From JAUWOY01 sp034431315 (GTDB lineage Bacteria; Chloroflexota; Anaerolineae; VGOG01), in NCBI GenBank assembly GCA_034431315.1, contig DAOUDK010000145.1, positions 1-9,320 on the forward strand: a stretch of 9,320 nucleotides of DNA. Reading direction: 5' to 3'. The position numbers and the translations under genes are program-made. Each line of letters opens with the position of its first letter. Within the stretch, counting starts at the first letter, position 1. The notes below the pieces were generated by a model. The model was not told the DNA's origin, ran no database searches, and saw only the letters and a program-made list of their open reading frames with translations. Shown here piece by piece: positions 7,301-9,320 of this stretch.

Positions 7301-7667
7301 AGGCGAGAAGGTTGTTATCCCTGACCACACCATTGTGTACATTCCCTGCCATTCTCAAGAAGAGGCACACTACTTGAGCGCGCTATTGAATTCGTCCCCT
7401 GCAGGTCTGGTTGTTCGAGGCTATGTTGCACTGCATCCATCGCCCCATATTCTCAAACACATCGCCGTACCCAGGTTCGACACAGGGAATCCCATCCACA
7501 CCCGCTTGGCGGCGTTGTCTCAGCAGGCGCACCAGTTGGCGGCGGCAGGGGACGAGGCGGGCCTGACGGCGGTCGAGGCGCAGGTAGATGAAGCGGCGGC
7601 GGAGTTGTGGGGCATTACGGAGAGGGAGTTGAGGGAGATACGACAATCGTTAGAGGAGTTGAGATAG
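4347..7667 (+). CDS. Single-chain (type IIG-like) restriction-modification enzyme with N6-adenine methyltransferase
   Basis: The product is 1106 aa from the chosen start. Near the N terminus, D61 and E70-Y-K72 in SADAVYG...VIEYK fit the D-(x)n-E-x-K core of PD-(D/E)XK nucleases. The central part carries SAM-binding motif I DPGCGSGTF (438-446) and FDLNPLSV, with the adenine-methyltransferase catalytic motif NPPW at 633-636. Residues from about 800 to 1045 should be the target-recognition region, and the last 24 residues (AAAELWGITERELREIR...) are a conserved tail. It most likely methylates adenine at its recognition sequence and cleaves unmethylated DNA; a methyltransferase-only or BREX/DISARM-like role is the alternative. 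It has its own promoter. The segment about 6830-7480 is visibly AT-richer than the GC-rich flanks. Two palindromes are inserted in frame at 5128 and 5398. An upstream in-frame ATG (4272) would lie before the transcription start. Confidence 0.9.
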   Translation: MSSNLIAAETLAQAIRQVARKARTEEDLRVGVEHALSATLQALGLTATPEYEKTTLSGSADAVYGHAVIEYKRPGRLAEKGFPVKLAEQIARYLTDQAHHAGGRAKRAEALEKMIGIGLDGEQILFLRYSATGRRRESPLPPLPGTQISFLDVDEYAGGFQMVGPVPVGRESVELLLLYLRSLSRKPLTPEALAADFGPQGDIAPNLVNVFYTALQAHRDHPRVATFFAEWDRIFGIVYGEELGKAERDAPELAALYRMVGRGAVTTPLLKPLFFAVHTYYALLMKFLAVELASLQGGALVSSFVAALPAMTEKQLHRELTNLENGGTFALLGINNFLEGDFFGWYLDAWQTPGVSGTPGVSLADGIRAMACTLADFEPATTTLEPEHTRDLLKKLYQYLVPRKLRHDLGEYYTPDWLAERLLNQVGYKGEPDKRLIDPGCGSGTFLILALRRLRQYAADHLIPPADVLDAALRNIVGFDLNPLSVIAARTNYLLALGDLLRYRRGPVDLPVYMCDSILTPTERADIFGKSYRLRTVVGDFDIPGETVAAREMGILSALLESCVRDQYTPEEFLARARHELTVSEAMTESVLEGLYRQLYRLDEEGRNGLWARLLKNAFAPVLVGKFDFVVGNPPWVNWESLSAEYREATKRLWMDYGLFSLKGHAARLGGGKKDLAMLFAYASIDHYLKKGGRLGFVITQTVFKTKGAGDGFRRFRLGEKGDHLRVVHVDDMSRLQPFEGATNRTSVVVCQRGQKTRYPVPYTLWGKGTGRARVNIDKPLDEVLAETTRANLWAQPVDSSNPTSPWMTARKAALKALEKVVLPAEYRAREGANTGGANGVYWLRIVGKRPDGVLLVENLNIGKRKVSEVQASIESDLVYPLLRGRDVNKWHAACSANMLLVQDPNKRIGYDEGWLKVEYPLTYSYLRQFKADLAKRKSSSIPSEPFYSIFGVGSYTLAPHKVVWREVAHNLTTAVVSTSCSDELGEKVVIPDHTIVYIPCHSQEEAHYLSALLNSSPAGLVVRGYVALHPSPHILKHIAVPRFDTGNPIHTRLAALSQQAHQLAAAGDEAGLTAVEAQVDEAAAELWGITERELREIRQSLEELR
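5128..5154. repeat. 27-bp near-perfect palindrome inserted in the methyltransferase gene
   Basis: GTAGGGGCGCGGT (5128-5140), a central G, and ACCACGCCCCTAC (5142-5154) are reverse complements except for one pair. It reads through as VGRGAVTTPLL in frame, directly before the LKPLFFAVHTYYALL block. GGGGCG/CGCCCC cores also occur in the inverted repeat at 223-296. Confidence 0.7.
5398..5430. repeat. Perfect 14-bp-arm palindrome inserted in the methyltransferase gene
   Basis: AGACCCCAGGGGTT (5398-5411) and AACCCCTGGGGTCT (5417-5430) are perfect reverse complements around TCGGG. The insert is 33 bp, a multiple of three, and encodes the internally repeated peptide TPGVSGTPGVS between a tryptophan-rich block and the helix leading to the methyltransferase core. 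Confidence 0.85.
7593..7667 (+). repeat. Methyltransferase 3'-end repeat, copy A (functional)
   Basis: These are the last 25 codons of the restriction-modification gene, including its TAG. Two more copies of the same 75-base unit lie downstream at 8503-8577 and 8664-8738. Copy A matches copy B at 61 of 75 bases by my hand count. Confidence 0.9.
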
Positions 7668-7683
7668 AGAGGGCTTAAACGAC

Positions 7684-8463
7684 ATGAATATGCTCGCGAA
7701 ACTTGAGACGGCTATCCAAGAACTTGAGGCCCAAAAAGAAGAGTTATTGGACAAGATTCAAGAATTGGGATGGAAAGATGATCGCATGACTGAGAAAATA
7801 CCGGAAAAACGAGTACCAATCTTTCCTGTGCTCCTTGATGAGACAGTGATTCCGGCGAAATCGCCATTGCCACCTGATGTGGGGCAAACTTATCAACAAT
7901 GGTATAGTGCAGCAAGAGCCATACTCGCTAAGAACCAGCCAGATCGTCTTGCCGAGCTTGATGAGGCGTATTCTGCAATCCAACAAATAATTCAGAGAAG
8001 ATACGTAACGAAGGATGAGCAATTCGGGCTGATGGATCTCATAAATGCTCAGTTCAATATACTGACAGCAGTGCCATCTCACCTGAGATTCTCAATGTAC
8101 GACATTGAACTGGAAGCCTACTCGTTGCTCATGGACGACGAGATCGAGGCCGCACGGCATCTTCTATCAAAAGGTTTTTCACGATCAGCGGGTGTCATCG
8201 CTGGGGTGGTTTTGGAACGTCATCTCAAGAATCTACTTCAAAAACATACGCCGCCGATCAAGTATAGGAAGACCGCTACACTTTCTTTACTCAACGACTT
8301 GTGTAAAGAGACAGCTTACAACCTTGTGACTTGGAGGAAGGTGCAACATCTTACTGACCTGAGAAATTTGTGCGCTCATGATAAGACGCAAGAGCCTACA
8401 AAGGATGAGGTCTCGGAACTTATCAGCGGCGTCTCAGCGATCTTGCGGACTTGTAACTATTAG
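7684..8463 (+). CDS. HEPN-type protein with N-terminal coiled coil (probable defence RNase or toxin)
   Basis: The 259-aa product starts with a charged heptad-like coiled coil (residues about 4-28, LAKLETAIQELEAQKEELLD). The C-terminal third is helical and contains AGVIAGVVLERHLKNLL and then LRNLCAHDK, where R227 and H232 form the R-x4-H motif of HEPN RNases. The same RNxxAH pattern is shared with DUF4145-like HEPN relatives, so an inactive scaffold role is also possible. The middle (about 40-150) is not recognised. It begins 16 bases after the methyltransferase stop with GAGAGGG at 7667-7673 as ribosome binding site, so it is likely co-transcribed. I see no promoter of its own. It is AT-richer than the methyltransferase core, resembling the specificity region. 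Whether it is toxin, effector or accessory of the restriction enzyme is inference. Confidence 0.75.
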   Translation: MNMLAKLETAIQELEAQKEELLDKIQELGWKDDRMTEKIPEKRVPIFPVLLDETVIPAKSPLPPDVGQTYQQWYSAARAILAKNQPDRLAELDEAYSAIQQIIQRRYVTKDEQFGLMDLINAQFNILTAVPSHLRFSMYDIELEAYSLLMDDEIEAARHLLSKGFSRSAGVIAGVVLERHLKNLLQKHTPPIKYRKTATLSLLNDLCKETAYNLVTWRKVQHLTDLRNLCAHDKTQEPTKDEVSELISGVSAILRTCNY

Positions 8464-8502
8464 ACACTAAGTGGAGTGGAACCACCGTGCCCTTAGACAT
8501 AG

Positions 8503-8577
8503 GCGGCAGCGGAGTTGTGGGGTGTCACTGACAGGGAGTTGAAGGAGATACGGCGGTCGTTGGCGGAGTTGGGGTAG
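8503..8577 (+). pseudogene. Orphan methyltransferase 3' end, copy B
   Basis: This encodes AAAELWGVTDRELKEIRRSL and a few more residues, then TAG, matching the end of the enzyme at 4347-7667. No start, promoter or remaining gene body precedes it; the HEPN stop is only 39 bases upstream. It matches copy C at 64 of 69 compared bases and copy A at 61 of 75. Most differences from copy C are third-position or conservative, which suggests that it once evolved as coding sequence of a related gene. Confidence 0.8.
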
Positions 8578-8585
8578 AGTTTGAA

Positions 8586-8648
8586 CCACTGAGGCACTGA
8601 AGTGGCTGAAGATACTGAGGGCTTCAGTGCATTCAGTGTTCTCAGTGG
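8586..8648. repeat. Long imperfect inverted repeat between tail copies B and C
   Basis: The left arm begins CCACTGAG and ends GGCTGAAG (8586-8611). The right arm begins CTTCAGTG and ends CTCAGTGG (about 8622-8648). They pair with a few mismatches and small bulges around a loop of about 10 bases. The segment is built of many CACTGA/TCAGTG units. It could stop transcription or be a miniature repeat element. No clean T-run follows, so I do not call it a terminator. Confidence 0.6.
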
Positions 8649-8663
8649 ATCAGTGATTCTGGG

Positions 8664-8738
8664 GCGGCGGAGTTGTGGGGCATCACGGACAGGGAGTTGA
8701 AGGAGATACGGCGGTCGTTGGAGGAGTTGGGGGGATAA
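8664..8738 (+). pseudogene. Orphan methyltransferase 3' end, copy C
   Basis: This encodes AAELWGITDRELKEIRRSLE and a few more residues, then TAA. It is closest to copy B and has one extra glycine codon before a different stop. As with copy B, no gene body precedes it. The TcmP-like gene starts 56 bases later. It marks a third boundary where a methyltransferase gene of this family once ended. Confidence 0.8.
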
Positions 8739-8794
8739 AGCGACAAATATCTCCAATGGCGCAGAGATCATCAGCGAAGCGAAAGAGGTGAACT

Positions 8795-9226
8795 ATGCAC
8801 ATTTACCTGCAGCCCGAGGATGACAGCTTGTTTATGCGGCCGTCGGGTCGCTGGGCGATAGAGAAATTGGATTACGTGGCCCGCTACATCAACGTGTTCG
8901 AGACCTCAATGCGCAACAAATGGTCAGTCCGGTACTACGTTGACCTCCTGGCTGGACCAGGTAAGAACCGGCTGAAGGAGACCGGTCAAATCGTCTTGGG
9001 CTCTCCTCTGCTGGCACTGACTACTACGTATCCATTCACCGGCTACTTCTTCGCCGACCTCTCGGAGAGAAACACTCAGACCTTGCAACAACGCTGCACA
9101 GCTTCACCTCATTACGAACGTGTGAACATTCTGACCGGCGATTGCAACGTCCTTGTCGAGAACATAGTCGTTCGCATAAAGCGCGACGACTGGCGGTCTC
9201 TAAACCTAGTACTCTGTCAAGGCTAA
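8795..9226 (+). CDS. tcmP: Truncated three-Cys-motif partner protein (TcmP-like)
   Basis: The first 135 or so residues fit TcmP: WAIEKLDYVARYINVF, then a SAM-methyltransferase-like first motif YYVDLLAGPG (D50), then GSPLLAL (G69-S70-P71), and a TGDCN segment. Family members are usually about twice this length or more and continue after SLNL with a F-L-D-P-x-G motif. Here the protein reads SLNLVLCQG and stops. The start has AGAGGTG at 8784-8790 and the family-typical early tryptophan-containing block follows. The break coincides with a change of sequence character near 9206-9210, so the gene is probably interrupted and inactive. TcmP genes are commonly found next to a DUF5131 (phage Gp37/Gp68-like) partner; none is visible before the window ends. 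Cellular role is unknown. Confidence 0.75.
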   Translation: MHIYLQPEDDSLFMRPSGRWAIEKLDYVARYINVFETSMRNKWSVRYYVDLLAGPGKNRLKETGQIVLGSPLLALTTTYPFTGYFFADLSERNTQTLQQRCTASPHYERVNILTGDCNVLVENIVVRIKRDDWRSLNLVLCQG

Positions 9227-9320
9227 TTTGATGAGTAGGGCTCGCAATCTGTTAGACTTGGGTGAGTGCGATTGGCCACTATATGCAGGTGCATTCCAAT
9301 CAATTGCTACTATATGTGGT
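9207..9320 (+). mobile_element. Possible left end of an inserted mobile element
   Basis: The TcmP coding sequence stops matching its family at CTAG (9206-9209). The sequence after it (TACTCTGTCAAGGC...) has no relation to TcmP and carries a new open frame starting about 22 bases in. That spacing is typical of insertion-sequence ends. CTAG fits the YTAR target I recall for IS701-family elements, but I do not recognise the encoded protein, so the family is not assigned. The right end lies outside the window. Confidence 0.35.
9231..9320 (+). CDS. Partial open frame running off the window, possibly a transposase
   Basis: An ATG at 9231 opens a frame of 30 codons without a stop up to the window edge (MSRARNLLDLGECDWPLYAG and on). 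There is no clear ribosome binding site. I do not recognise the protein. Its position just inside the point where tcmP is broken makes a mobile-element protein the best guess. It could instead be chance, being short and cut by the edge. Confidence 0.3.
   Translation, partial: MSRARNLLDLGECDWPLYAGAFQSIATICG

Noticed and set aside
8503..8738. Tail copies as phage-type attachment sites left by an integrase
   Set aside because: No integrase is in view, and the copies differ mostly at codon-neutral positions with stops retained. Decayed related genes fit better than recent site duplication.
8493..8771. Reverse-strand 92-codon open frame over the tail copies
   Set aside because: Its repeated peptide is simply the complement of the two methyltransferase 3'-end copies.
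1..9320. CRISPR array, tRNA or rRNA genes
   Set aside because: No regularly spaced direct repeats with unique spacers and no cloverleaf or rRNA-like stretch were seen on either strand.

Overview
The window looks like a bacterial chromosome segment, probably from Chloroflexota (an Anaerolineae-like lineage) or another environmental bacterium with a similar repeat load. This is an inference. It rests on the GC-rich coding style and on short repeats and palindromes inserted in frame inside genes (peptides of the DPSTSSG, ETRFF-PKNLVSG and TPGVSGTPGVS type), which I recall from such genomes. All recognised genes read left to right.

Layout. Positions 1-374 hold no convincing gene, only nested inverted repeats and hairpins. 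Positions 375-3725 encode a YgfK-type multidomain flavin/iron-sulfur oxidoreductase ('putative selenate reductase subunit'), which carries one perfect hairpin palindrome and three short CTTCGA...CTCAGG-type repeats in frame. Positions 3726-3940 are AT-richer and hold a strong extended -10 promoter for a small MerR/excisionase-type DNA-binding protein (3941-4192). A clear intrinsic terminator follows (4206-4238), and right after it a near-consensus promoter (4243-4271).

That second promoter drives a large single-chain restriction-modification enzyme (best start 4347, end 7667). The enzyme has an N-terminal PD-(D/E)XK-like nuclease motif, an N6-adenine methyltransferase core and a C-terminal specificity region. 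The specificity region is visibly AT-richer than the rest, as if exchanged. Only 16 bases later comes a HEPN-type protein with an R-x4-H motif (7684-8463). The following spacer (8464-8794) holds two extra, diverged, stop-codon-bearing copies of the last 75 bases of the methyltransferase gene, with a long imperfect hairpin between them. A TcmP-like gene (8795-9226) then begins but breaks off where its core should continue. A new open frame starts at 9231 and runs off the window, as expected for an inserted mobile element.

Together 3941-9320 reads as a defence island: a small regulator, a restriction-modification enzyme, a probable HEPN RNase and a TcmP remnant, arranged around repeated methyltransferase 3' ends. 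The repeated tails with different cargo after each one are the most unusual structure here. They suggest repeated replacement or decay of related defence cassettes at one site. YgfK is metabolic and appears to be the unrelated left neighbour.
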